Assembly: GCA_018894105.1 (NCBI GenBank)
Contig: CM032120.1
Span: 29,348,710-29,412,709, forward strand
Length of the DNA: 64,000 nucleotides
Reading direction: 5' to 3'
DNA from: Jacaranda mimosifolia
Lineage: Eukaryota > Streptophyta > Magnoliopsida > Lamiales > Bignoniaceae
The position numbers were made by a program, and so were the translations under genes. The notes below the pieces were generated by a model. The model saw nothing but the letters and a program-made list of their open reading frames with translations, searched no databases and was not told the DNA's origin. Positions 14,001 through 24,263 of this stretch are shown here, in pieces; the first letter of the stretch is position 1, and the number at the start of each line of letters is the position of its first letter.

Positions 14001-14215
14001 TAGGACTAATATGCCATGGTCTTATGATCATGCAATAGCCAGATTAGACTGAATTGAACTCAATCACTTATGCGTTGAAATGATACTAGAAATCAACGAA
14101 AAAGTACCCAATTTTGACAATTATGTACTTCAGAGCTGAGTTTATGTATTTAATTTGTTAATATTGTGGATTTATTTTTCATGTTTATATACTTGCTTTT
14201 TCTGCTTTTGTACGT
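8013..14215. repeat. Tandem array of ~450-bp repeats (interrupted)
   Basis: A unit of about 445-460 bp recurs with starts near 8022, 8466, 11826 (shortened), 12244, 12703, 13148, 13602 and 14049. Each starts with a variant of GAATTGAACTCGATCCCTTA, passes through several GTACTTA words and ends CTATATGAGTCCTAGGACTAATATG. Units differ by substitutions and small indels, so the array is old. On the minus strand several units keep a similar open frame with the shared string VFEFPT(I/N)(S/Q)TC, most simply explained by shared ancestry. The array is split by an LTR remnant at about 8650-11540. Confidence 0.85.
8650..11540 (+). mobile_element. Truncated LTR-retrotransposon remnant within the repeat array
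   Basis: The ~450-bp repeat breaks off near 8640 and resumes at 11541. The right boundary is GGTGTTACA, and a TGTAACAGC block at 9315 could be the matching LTR start, giving an LTR of about 2.2 kb. Between 9330 and 9610 a ~40-bp motif (GCAGATGCC..AAGTCC..TAGCGCA) recurs several times, as often seen in plant LTRs. No gag or pol domain is present and no 5-bp duplication was found (GTAAG against GCCAA), so this is probably a truncated element rather than a clean solo LTR. Confidence 0.5.
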
Positions 14216-14548
14216 GTTGTGTTTTATTACTTACGTACTTAGTTTGAGCTAATCTGTAACATATATATCTTTACCAGCATCTATTTATAAATAAATTGTA
14301 AACACCATCCATTTCTAATCTTCCAAAATATACAAATTGTAAATGTTATCTAGTAAGAATGTCATAAATACTGAAATAAAAAATAACCAAATAGTCAACT
14401 CATCCAGATAATAACCAGTCGAACATCATCATTCTCCCCTAGAATACATTAAACCATGCTCATTAGTCAGAATTTGTACAGCAATATGTACTCGATAAGC
14501 ATCCATAGAACATTCATTTGCATAATGCCATAAAATCCTTCATGTTTT

Positions 14549-15330
14549 TTGCATAACACTCAGCCTAAAGACATACATAAACTCCTCAATCCAGGTCCCC
14601 ATTTGTATAGCAATCGTCTTGAATTTTTTTTTGTGTCAACAACTTTCGTGGGCATCTTACTCTCATACCATCGAAGGAATCATGGAAATGAACACAATGA
14701 ATTTGTCGTTCCCAAGCAAAGAATACGTCCCTAAACCCAAGCTTGTCATTCAAAAGAAGAATTATGCAATATCATAGTTACTCAATAATAGTAATAAAAA
14801 ATATTAATAGTAACAATGCCATTAACTTACCATTAGGCCAATACTGCATTCATCAAAGTATTTCTTTTTTGGACCTTTCCCTGTTTCACCTTCTAGATGC
14901 ACCAAAATCTCATCATACAAAAACTTAAATGCACCAATTCCCCATGCATAAAGACCAATGGACGATAAACCATCCACGTACGAAAGAAGGGATCTAGGCG
15001 TCAAATAGTTACTAGTTGGAAACACAATATAGTTGAAAATTAGTAGTATGTACATTCTAACAAAATTATCTATATCCTGATCACTATGTTTTTCTGCCAA
15101 CTCTTTCAATCTTTTACAAATTTCTTCTCGAGTGACATTCTTATTTTTTCCTTCAAATAATTGTTTAACAGTTTCGGACTCTATTTTTATAACAAAATTC
15201 AAAGGTTGCCCCACGTGCTACAACCCTACAATAATAGAAAAGCCCCTCAAAGGAAAAGGAAGCTTAATAGCGTTACCGAAAATAAAAGAACAAGACCTAA
15301 TATCACACCTCCTTAAGACGCTTCAACTCT
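14549..15330 (-). pseudogene. DUF1985-like (Ulp1-associated transposon gene) fragment
   Basis: The longest open part, 14822-15214, reads on the minus strand with IDNFVRMYILLIFNYIVFPT and YVDGLSSIGLYAWG. This is the pattern of plant DUF1985-like proteins that accompany Ulp1-type cysteine proteases in MULE transposons; the assignment rests on pattern memory, not a search. The same frame continues upstream to about 15330 across one in-frame TAG (15220s), with GFSIIVGL before it. The exon ends at a donor-like GTAAGTT at about 14830, and a following exon (~14600-14730) keeps FLRWYESKMP behind an in-frame stop. The protease part was not found. It is the right-hand, convergent gene of the MULE-like element and is non-functional as read. 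Confidence 0.5.
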
Positions 15331-15616
15331 AATAACATTATTAGTACTCAATTTACTCAAGAAAATCATTTTAAGGTACACAATAGATGGTGTTCTCTTT
15401 AGTGCTTCAGTGTGTCTGAAGCTCATATTACCATCCAACTCTTTCATCATATTTTTAAAGTACCATGGAGAGCACCAAGAATATAGCTCAAAGTCTCTGT
15501 TACCTTCGGTACTTTGTTATATAGGTCCCTGGGTGGTTTTAGCCATTATTTCTACAGAAAAGAAAGACTCAGAGACATACATAACTACATAAATGCAATG
15601 AAGGTTTTGGAACAAC

Positions 15617-15915
15617 AAGTCACAATTTGAATACTGAAAGTTTGAATTTTTACACCAAAAAGAATTGCATAGAATACTGAATTGGAGGGTTTGTGTACTG
15701 CAACTCATAATTTAAATACTGAAACTTTGAATTTTTGTACTAAAAAGACTTGCACAAAATACTGAATTGGAGTTTTTGTGTACTACAATTCACAATTTAA
15801 ATACTAAAAGTTTGAATTTTTGTACCAAAAAGACTTGCACGGAATATTGAATTGGAGGTTTTGTGTACTGCAACTCATAATTTAAATACTAAAAGTTTTA
15901 ATTTTTGTACAAAAA
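15617..15915. repeat. 85-bp tandem repeat, about 3.5 copies
   Basis: The word CA(C/T)AATTT(A/G)AATACT recurs at 15621, 15706, 15791 and 15876, an exact 85-bp period, followed each time by AAAGTTTGAATTTTT-like sequence and GTAC(C/T)AAAAAGA. Substitutions between units are few. No coding function is evident. Confidence 0.88.
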
Positions 15916-16679
15916 AAAAACAACACAGGTTACAGGTTAAAGTTCAGGTACCACATTTCAACATATATAATCAAAGTTTAAGTACTACAAACACGATAAG
16001 AAATATTGAAAGCTTTCATTTTGGTATAATAATTACTTACAAAGACTATTAAAAACTAAGGTTATGGTACTAGAACCACAGTTTGAGATACTGAAATTTA
16101 AAATTTTTGTGCTAAGACTACTTACACAAAATACTACACATACCTTATGCTAATTTTGTTTGATCAACAATAAAAACAAAAATATTTTCCCCCCTTCGTA
16201 CAACTTATAATTGAAATAGTATTCTTGAATTTAATTTACAAAATTCCTAGGGCTATTTCTTTGCCTAGAACATCCAAATGATTAAATTCAATCGTGATGA
16301 TAGTACTAAAATTATAGCAACAGAGAATGCACCAAGCTTTGGATTTCTTTTAACAGAAACCATGATGATGTCCTTATTAACAAGCTTATGATTGAATTTT
16401 ATATATACTTTCTCATGTCTCTGCAAAATATGTAGGTAACTAGTAATAAAAATAAATACCCATTTGTGGATTATATGAAAAACATTATATTTGAATTTTC
16501 TCTAAAATTTGAAATGGGTGAATTTAAAACGATGCCAATAATCAAATTAGGGTTCATAATAAACAAAACCAATATATATTAACTAAAATGATAGGCAACA
16601 TAAATGAATTTTAGGATTTTTTTTCAATCTCGCAACCACAAAATCTCAATGAAAATAAAATATATTATTGCAAAAATGA
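15916..16679. other. AT-rich DNA, no gene seen
   Basis: Lies between the 85-bp repeats and the right arm of the MULE-like element, so it would be intron or spacer of the minus-strand gene. Nothing else can be supported. The 14216-14548 stretch left of the DUF1985-like gene is the same in character. Confidence 0.5.
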
Positions 16680-17085
16680 AGTACGGTATCTAACCTTTCA
16701 AAATATGATCAAAACTTAAAGGTTGCTTCTCATTGGCAACAGCAATGGCAAACAGCAAGTTGGAGAGATGAGGTAAAGCATTACAAAAAAAATGGAGAAG
16801 AATAACTAGTGACAGTTTCTGAAAATGGAGAAAAATGAAAAGCGAAAGCGTGAAAGGAAAATGAAAAAACATGGAAGATAAAAAGAATATTTTGTAGTTT
16901 GAAATTGAAGCCATGGGCATTTTAGTATTTGTGACACCACTAGGGAGTGAAGTCTAAACCGAACATTGAATTGGAGAGTTAAAATTAAGAAAAGGGTGGG
17001 TGGGGACTAAACACTAAAGTGAAAATGAATTTGGGGATTTCTGGCCAATTAACCGTTAACTTTTTTTGAAGGGTCTTAAATAAAA
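16680..17085 (-). repeat. Right inverted arm of the MULE-like element
   Basis: Read on the minus strand it matches the left arm at 6105-6260 and then gives a leader with an ATG (16918-16920) followed by an open exon to about 16696 and a donor-like AAAGGTTAG. It probably served as the promoter and first exon of the decayed gene to its left. Confidence 0.45.
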
Positions 17086-17539
17086 AACTAATTATTTAAA
17101 TTTATTGAATTAAATTAATAATTTTTAATAATGATAAAATTTAAGAACAATTAATTTAGTTTTACTTATTTTAATTTTATAAAACTCAAAAGAAATCTTA
17201 AATTCATATTTACAATTGAGTAATCAAATGAAGACAATTGGATTAGGCCCGCTAGGGTACTCCAATTTTCTTTGTGTTAAAAAAGCGTTACAAGAGTTTA
17301 GTGAAGAAAAAAAAAAACTTTAAAGGACTTGTAAATAATCAAAATTCATTCTTTTGACTTCAATGAGATTAAAACAAAAAGATAAAAGGAAGTGAATATT
17401 TTATTTTATTTTTATTTTTATTTTCTTTCACTTTCAATAGCTACAAGGGAGTAAAAATTTTCTACTATAAATTTTGTGAAAAAGAGGCTAAAAAATAAAA
17501 TAAAAGATGAATTTTTTTAGCTGATCATTTAGTTACTTA
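17086..17539. other. AT-rich remainder of the enclosing hAT-like element
   Basis: Non-coding. It separates the MULE-like element from the MITE and, with 5925-6074 and 28035-28218, would be original hAT element DNA. It contains A/T homopolymers and no recognisable domain. Confidence 0.4.
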
Positions 17540-17845
17540 TATTAAGAAGGAAAAATTACTAAAACTCCCTTAAAATAAATTTTTATATCTAAAAAACCCA
17601 TAAAATAATTTTTCAATCTACCAAACCTATTTCACTAATTTTTATTCCAAAAAGTCCAACTATTAACTTTTACTTTATTTTTGGACAAAATTAACCTTGA
17701 ATGTCTCACATTAGAATTTTTTTTTTATTTATCAAAATTAATTCCTTTTAACTCTCTTTGTAGTAAAAATTAGAAAAGTTATTTATGAATTTTAAATAAA
17801 CTTTTGTCTCTTTGTTTAGTTCTTTTGATTTTGGAATTTATAAGT

Positions 17846-18548
17846 GATGAGGGTTCGATCCGTTGGGTCAGGATCCAAGCTGGTATATGGATAAAACTTG
17901 ATCTGGAAGATTCGTGTTCTTGATTGATTAGGGGTAGAATCCTGTAATCACAGTAAACGTTAGGCTAGCCGAGAGGCCTTCAGCTTAGGCCCTCCAACGC
18001 CCAAGTCAGTAATAATCGACCTCTGAAATCGAGCAGCGGAGTAAGGGTTTTTTGGTGTATATGGGTGCGTACCTATCGGAGGCAGGGTTGAGGGTATATA
18101 TATCGTTCTTCGGCTAGAAAATGTCTGGAAAGCCCTTAGGTATCTCTCGGGGCCACTAACCTTGGGCCTGGGGTATTCGGTCATTTCCCCTATATGAATA
18201 TTTCCAGCCAACTGCCTTCCCGGTTTCAAGGACAAGATAGTACATTGTAGCGGCGCCTGTTGTGTCAGACGGCGAAGGGGATGGCATGCGCTATTAATAC
18301 GGGGGCGTGGCGCCTACCAGTGCATTTAATGCGGTGGCAGAGTACTGTACTGATCTCGACCTCAGCCTCGACCTCAACCAGGTCGACTGAGGTCAAAGAT
18401 TTCCACAGGCCGAGGGAGCCTGACTGGGTCTGTGCAGATCTGGTCGAGTGAAGTCGATGAGACTTATGGGCCCTGAGTCTCAGTTGGGCGGCCATCTCCT
18501 GCTGGGCCTTGCTGGTTTGGGCCCAAGCATTTGGGCCTTCCCATATCA
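17846..18548 (-). repeat. 3' LTR of the Tat element
   Basis: It starts TGATGAGGGTTCGATC and ends CCATATCA on the plus strand, matching 26998-27702 along its whole length with scattered substitutions and a few single-base indels. The ~90-codon open stretch inside it (17960-18235 -) is repeated in the other LTR and is not a gene. Confidence 0.96.
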
Positions 18549-18563
18549 TAAGTCCCCCCACTT
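18549..18563 (-). promoter_or_regulatory. Polypurine tract of the Tat element
   Basis: Read on the minus strand this is AAGTGGGGGGACTTA, a purine-rich run directly before the 3' LTR, as expected for the plus-strand DNA primer. Confidence 0.75.
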
Positions 18564-18753
18564 CGCAAGGCTAAATGAGGTATCGACGAGAAGCGTTGGG
18601 AAGTAGCGAAATCGGTATTAATGACAGTCGACCAGGGTTTTTGAAAATCGACCAGGGTTTGGCGCATTTATTGAGCGGTTACATCGTGGCGCGCGTGGGA
18701 CGGCGTGGCGGTTACAGTCATTATGGCAGACGTTTGGTTTACCACGCCCCTTT

Positions 18754-18766
18754 CCTTATAAATACC
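18754..18766 (+). promoter_or_regulatory. TATA box of the antisense gene
   Basis: CCTTATAAATACC is a good plant TATA box on the plus strand, opposite to gag-pol, about 240 bp upstream of the antisense coding region. Transcription from it is inferred. Confidence 0.55.
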
Positions 18767-18993
18767 CACTATAATTTTGGCCATTTTTACTTTTACTGCT
18801 TTAGAATCTGCGCGAGAGCTCATAGAAAAACTCTTGGGTGCCCAGACTTTCTGAATCTAAATCTTCACGTTCACTCCCCCAGTTTCCTGCATTTAACTTC
18901 CATTTCTAGTAAGTGTTCCACTGTTTTTACTTCCTATCGTCTGCTTTTCTTTTGAGAAATCATGCTAGGATTATATAGTTCTAAGGGTAGCCA

Positions 18994-21426
18994 GGGGGGA
19001 TAGTGAAGCCACCCAGTCGGAAAGGCGTAGGTATTCCCCTACGCCATCTGACGAGTCATCGGCTGATGATTTTAGTTCCAGCAGCTCGAGCCGCAACCGC
19101 GGTAGTGAGGAGGCTGGGCCTAGCCAGGTACCCCCATCGTGAGGTCGATTATTTACTCCCAGTCATTATAGCGAAACAGTGTCTACTATGAACCCTAGGG
19201 ACATAAGACATCACAGGGAGCTCTATCATATTCCCCCTGAATACCAGCTTTTAACCCCTAGGCCACCTGGTCGAATGCATCGCGCCCCTACGGGTTGCAT
19301 AACTGTGTTCGAGGATGCCTTTAGGTGTGGGCTTAGGTTCCCTCTAAGTGACAACATGATAGGTCTGCTTAGGGGTCTCCAAGTATGGATAACCCAGCTT
19401 CTGCCCAACTGTTTTTCTACTCTCTGTAGCTTCATAGTTTTAATGCGGCTGTTCAACCAACCAGCCAGCTTCAGAAACTTTTCCAACCTGTTTCATCTTC
19501 CCATGTCTCGTAACTTTGGCAGTGCCGATGAGTCGGGGTTCTATTACCTTACTGCTTGACCTCGTCGGAGATTTCTGGTAGCACACTCCTCTTCATATGG
19601 TCAGGAGTGGAAAAAATGCTACTTTTTTGTTCGAGTGAAGGGGGGTTTTGATATTCCTCGGGGTTGGTGGAGGGGGCATGTCGACATGCCTGGGAATATG
19701 ACTCCGACCTGGCCTAACACATTCGTGCGGGATCTGGTCGAGTTCGGACCCATCAAGGCCTCTGTCTTCATCGAGGAGAGGCAGTTAGTGTTAGTCGGGC
19801 TGTCGCCAGCCCCCATAGATTTTCCTGCTGATTATAAGATAGGTAGATGGAGTGTGCTTTGCGCTTTATTAATTGTCCATCTTTGATGATCTGCGTGGTT
19901 CTTTGGCTTTGACTTCTGTTGAATTTGATGTGTGCAGATCAAGAAGAGATCATGAACAGATCAAGAGCTGAGGCACTGGCTCGAGCAGAAAGGAACCAGC
20001 AGTGCAGGCAAGGCGCTGCTTCTCGTCGAGAGCCCTCACCGTACGATGAGCCGCATCGATTGGCAGCAGCTCCTACCCCCTCGCCGACCCCCTCGCCAGG
20101 TCAAGTAGTAACAGCCCCGAGCAGGGGCCCTGCTGGTCGGGGCAAAAGACCGATAGGCGAGCAGAGTGGTCCTGCGCCCAAGAAGATTGCCGCGGGGAAG
20201 GACAAAGGAAAAAGCACAGGGCCGGGGATGCCGACAGAGAACGATCTCTTCGGAGATCGAGGAGCTGATGCGATGTTTAACCTGCGGAAGTTCCTGTCTC
20301 CCTGGTTTGGGTCGGACCCGAGCCTCGCCGTAAACGACTCCTCGAGCATGGTTGCATCGGGGCCCACCGAGGTAGACCCTTTGAAGGTGCTAATGGCTGG
20401 TCAGTTCCCAACTGACCAGAAGAAGATAATGGGCATGAGCCAGGCTGTTGCCCTCTGTGAGTTCGCATATCACGCGAACATGGTAAGATTTCATTTTCTG
20501 CGTCTCTGCATATTTATACTTTTCTTGATTTGATAGTGGTGACCTTTATGTCTCAGGTCGGGCAACTGGGCTACAATTTCTACCGCCGCTCTGAACTAGT
20601 GCTTGCTGATCGAGAGAAGTTGGATGCTGGCAGTGATGCTGAAACTTTAAAGGCTTAGCTGGAGTCTTCCCAACTGCGACTCGAGGAGCTGGAGAAGTAA
20701 GTTAGCCAGCATGCCCGGGAGATGGAGGAAAAGGATGAACAGGTCCTTCTCGCAGTGACGGAGCGGACCAAGATGGATGAAAAGTTGAAAAAATTGGAGC
20801 TGGACGTGCAAGTTGCCTATGAATCTGGTCGGGCCGCTGGCCGGAGTAAGTGTCTGGTTGAGGCCAGAGCTGAGTTTGCTCGGATATTACCCAAGGTCCA
20901 CCGGGAAGCTGTGCAGCAATTTGTAGTTAGCCCGGCTTTCCAGGATGCCAGCGTTGTGCTAGCTCTGGATGATGCGTGAAACGCCTTTCAGAAGGCGATC
21001 TAACAAATGCAGTTTTTGGGCTATGCTCTCCGGCCTGAAGACCGCTCCTGAATGAGCCACGCTATCGACGAGCAGCTTCGACCATACCCCGAGGAGGAGG
21101 TCGATGCTGAGGAAGTGCCCGTTAACAAAGGGCCAGGGGTCGAACTGTCGCCAGAAGAGAAAAAATGGGCAGAACTTGATGCAAAACTAGAGACAGTAGC
21201 CCGGGAGTTTGAGTTCACTGGGGACCTGGCTTTCGATGTGTTAGAAGGAAAAGCCAATGTGGCTTCCTTCTTCCCGGCTACCGAGCGGCTGTTCCTTGAA
21301 GCTGCAGCTGGCCCCTCTCGTCCCGATCGCCATAGCGCCGCCCGAGCCTCAACGAGCCTCTGTTCCATCTGGTGCACCTACCCTCGCCGTCGCTCCCAGC
21401 ATCGAAGAAACGGGCAGCTCGAATTA
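18994..21426 (+). pseudogene. Antisense extra gene of the Tat element, Transposase_28-like
   Basis: Three exons on the strand opposite gag-pol: about 18994-19842, 19938-20482 and 20557-21426. The introns (19843-19937, 20483-20556) have GT...AG ends, and joining them keeps one frame. Exon 1 opens with a Ser-rich stretch and then has ELYHIPPEYQLLTPRP, GCITVFEDAFRCGLRFPL and, later, WKKCYFFVRV. This is the pattern of the Pfam 'putative gypsy type transposon' domain (PF04195), recognised by eye. Exon 2 is basic and Pro-rich; exon 3 is Glu/Lys-rich and coiled-coil-like. In-frame stops at 19557, 20656, 20698, 20977, 21001 and 21049 and one in exon 1 near 19138 make it non-functional. Extra genes between pol and the 3' LTR are known in Tat elements; their role is not known. 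Confidence 0.7.
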
Positions 21427-22259
21427 GGCCCAGTTATCTTTTTGTTTCATCTTGATGTACATGCCTCGCCAAGGCGTTTAACACTTAATGGAATTGTTGC
21501 CTCTCTGAGGCTTTTACTGGCTCATTCACAGAGTTTACCTCAATGAGGCTTTTGTTAAATTTGTGCGTGAATTTAAACTGTAATTTCACTCATGATTGTC
21601 TCTACTTTTGTTTTGAGTTGTTTCGGCAAGTGGCCGCGAATGTGGCGAGTAGTTTCGCTTCGTGTCTTTCATTTGATGGTAATCTATTTTTTCGACTCAA
21701 GTCGCACGTAATCCCATAGGATGATAGTTAATGTTCGAGTTTGGAACAGCGTTCGCGAGTGTACAATAAGTTTATCATCGTTGCCATTTGCAATTAATAA
21801 TTTGTAAATTAGGTCGGCTCACTGGGCTCGACTTCGTGCCTTATAGGCTATTTCGCCAACTACAAGGTCGGCATGCTGATTTCGACAGTAGGGTCGACCA
21901 TGTGATCTTGGCGCAAAGGCCTCGACTTGGTAGCTATGAAATTTTCGTCAACTACCGGGTCGACTTAGGTGGTCTCGGCGCTTAGGCCTCGACTTTGTGG
22001 CTTTGAGCCTTTTGGTCGACTACGGGGTCAACTTAGGTGGTCTCGACGCTTAGGCCTCAACTTTGTGGCTTTGAGCCTTTTCGTCGACTACGGGGTCGAC
22101 TTATGTTGGGAATGATTGGATCTGTTTCACTCCGCTTGAACATATTACAACTCCATTTCTTTGGGTTGATACAAAGGTCATCATTGATGAATTATACAAA
22201 GAACTTTTTCAAGTTTACCGCATTCCAGGGTCGATATAGCTCGCGGCCTGATGCATCAG
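21427..22259. other. Spacer between antisense gene and integrase
   Basis: Contains the 68-bp tandem repeat and otherwise no coding signal. Relative to gag-pol it is 3' untranslated DNA; relative to the antisense gene it is also downstream DNA. Confidence 0.6.
21810..22105. repeat. 68-bp tandem repeat in the Tat 3' untranslated region
   Basis: GGGTC(G/A)ACTTAGGTGGTCTC recurs at 21957 and 22025, with a partial third unit at 22093, an exact 68-bp period. Degenerate units lie further left (near 21812, 21864, 21891). Units share GGCCTC(G/A)ACTT and GCTTTGAGCCTTTT. Confidence 0.85.
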
Positions 22260-23400
22260 CTAATCGATAGGCATTATTTTTAGACACCTTGATAACTGAG
22301 TACGGTCCTTCCTATTTTGGTCAAGCTTCCCAACAAGTTTAGACACTTCCACTTTTTTGAGGACGAGGTCGCCAACCTTAAAGCTCTGCGGTCGTACTGA
22401 CCTATTATAGCGATCCGCCATCTTTGAACGATACCACTGCATTGTGTTGTAAGCTGCATGGCGTTTCTCATCAATAGTGATTAGGTCCAACGTCCTCTCC
22501 GATGTATGTGCTATCGGGTTGTAGTGGATCACTCTTGTTGTGTGCTGGATTAATTCTGGCGAGATCACCACCTCAAATCCATAGACTAGGTTGTACGGGC
22601 TGTGTCCTTTGGCTGTTCGAGGCATCATTCTGTAGGCCTAAAGGACACTAGGGAGGTCGTCCGCCCAGCTGGCCCCTATCGCCGTTATTCGACTCTTGAT
22701 ATGGTCGAGCACAGTCCTGTTGGCAACCTCGATCTGTCCATTGGCTTGCGGATTCCCCACAGAAGTAAAATGTTGGGCGATCCCCAAAGTCTCGCACCAC
22801 CTCCTCGTGTTTTTGCTCTGCAATTGGGTGCCGTTATCTGAGATTAGGACTTTAGGCAACCCAAATCGGCATACAATATTCTTCCAAATGAAACTTTTAA
22901 TGGCCGCATCAGTGATCTTTGGGACAGCCTCGGCTTCCACCCATTTTGTAAAGTATTCGACGGCCACTATGATGAATTTTCGTTGGCCGAAAGTTTTTGG
23001 GAGCGATCCAACTATGTCGATCCCCCACTGGTCGAACGGCCAGGTGATGCTAACATTGGTCATCGATGCAGCTGGATAGTGCTGAATGTTCGAATGAATT
23101 TGACAGGATAGGCATTTTTTAGCGAAATCGATAGAATCTCTCAACAAAGTCGGCCAAAAATACCCGTAGTGAATGACCTTGTGAGCCAGGGATCGACCGC
23201 CTGAGTGGTTGCAGCAAATACCGGCATGCACTTCTCGTAATACTTCATTAGCCTGGTCGGGATCCAGGCATCTGAGTGGTGGCCCCGCTATTGATCTCTT
23301 GTACAGTTGTCCGTGCTCATCCAGCGCATATTTGGGTGCTAAACCCTTCAGTCTATGTGCGTCCCTATCATCGTCGGGTAAGGTACCCCGACTTAGGTAA
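22260..23400 (-). pseudogene. Integrase of the Tat element (stop-interrupted)
   Basis: The zinc-binding HHCC is visible: His in EVHAGICCNH, His seven residues later, and CLSC. The catalytic triad is in GIDIVG, ISDNGTQ and GQIEVANR, with 35 residues between the second Asp and the Glu, as expected of D,D-35-E. After DDLPSVL an in-frame TAG (about 22630) stands where relatives usually have Trp, and the frame then continues with RMMPRTAKGHSPY and a basic C-terminal part to 22260. It would insert the element cDNA; with the stop it is probably inactive. Confidence 0.9.
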
Positions 23401-23539
23401 AGTTTGATTGGGTGCTGCCAAGAAAGGGTTGTTTGCTCGAGGCACCTGACCAAACTTTGGTCGGGGGCAGAGACGCAGGGCTGGTCGGCGACAAGAAATG
23501 TTATTGTTCTTTCTCTAGTACCTTTCGTTGAGCTGGCCA

Positions 23540-23903
23540 GCTTGGAGAGCACGTCTACTCGCTCATTTTCTGATCGAAGGACTTGGCTCAGCGAAAAAAT
23601 TTTGAACATTTGCCTCAACTGGTGTACTTCTGCTAAATACTGTGCCATTTTGTATTCTTTCGCCTCAAAGTTGCCTTCGACCTGTTCTGCAACGAGCTGA
23701 GAGTCGGTGAACGCTGCTAGCTGCTCGACCTCGCGGTCTGCGGCCATGCGCATTCTTACAATAAGAGCCTCATATTCTGCTTCGTTATTAGTGACCTGGA
23801 AGTCGAGTTTTACTACAAACTCATAGTCCTCGGCCAGCGGAGACCGAAGGGATATCCCTAATCCTTCTCCAGATGATGTGGCGGACCCATCGACGTGAAA
23901 GGT
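23540..23903 (-). pseudogene. Second, archaeal-type RNase H (aRH) of the Tat element
   Basis: Directly after an in-frame TAG (23901-23903) the frame reads TFHVDGSATSSGEG and then TNNEAEYEALI, the signature of the additional RNase H in Tat-group elements, followed by FTDSQLVAEQVEG with its Asp and a final Asp in SENERVDVLSKLASS. It lies between the ordinary RNase H and the integrase, the usual Tat position. This domain supports the lineage call. Confidence 0.85.
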
Positions 23904-24263
23904 CTACCAGGGCGTGATCTCAACATCCCGAGTCGGCAGGTCAACTCTTTCGATGATGAAGTCGGCCAGCACATGTGCCTTAATGGCCATCCGCAGTTGA
24001 AATTGGATGTCGAATTCCCCGAGTTCGATGGCCCATTTGGTGAGCCAACCTGAAGTGTCTGGCTTCGACAGCACCTGCTTTAGCAGCTGATTCGTCAACA
24101 CCACAATTGTGTGGGATTGAAAATAAGGCCGCAGTTTTCTAGCCGACGTGACTAGGGCCAAAGCAAACTTCTCGATCTCCAAATAATTATGCTCGGGTCC
24201 CTGGAGAGCCTTGCTGCAATAGTATACTGGCCGGGGGTTTCCTACTCTCATCATCGTCAACAC
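23904..24263 (-). pseudogene. First RNase H domain of the Tat element
   Basis: The segment reads PVYYCSKALQGPEHNYLEIE, the conserved retroelement RNase H core, then a KPDTSGWLTKWAIELGEFDI stretch. It is cut from the reverse transcriptase by a single TGA (24264) and from the second RNase H by a TAG, all in one frame. The usual catalytic Asp at the front is not seen (AVSSASIS in its place), so it was probably already degenerate. Confidence 0.85.

Larger units (their letters stand above)
6075..17085. mobile_element. Decayed MULE-like element with long diverged inverted ends
   Basis: The DNA at about 6105-6260 matches the reverse complement of about 16900-17050 over more than 100 bases at roughly 70% by eye, for example AAATCC(A/C)CAA followed by TCATTTTC. 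Further in, both arms reach a G|GT donor-like site (6667-6669 on +; near 16696 on -) after a T/C-rich leader. This recalls MuDR-type elements, where each inverted end supplies promoter and leader to one of two convergent genes. The right-hand gene is the DUF1985-like pseudogene at 14549-15330. On the left a weak open stretch (7402-7749 +) could be a worn transposase N-terminus, but this is not established. The exact ends and target duplication were not resolved. Confidence 0.42.

Noticed and set aside
12250..14031. Treating the repeated minus-strand frames as separate genes
   Set aside because: They are the same part of a tandem repeat unit; each has its own stops and no recognised domain.
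17960..18235. A ~90-codon open stretch on the minus strand, repeated at 27113-27364
   Set aside because: It lies inside the LTRs of the Tat element and is shared only because the LTRs are copies of each other.
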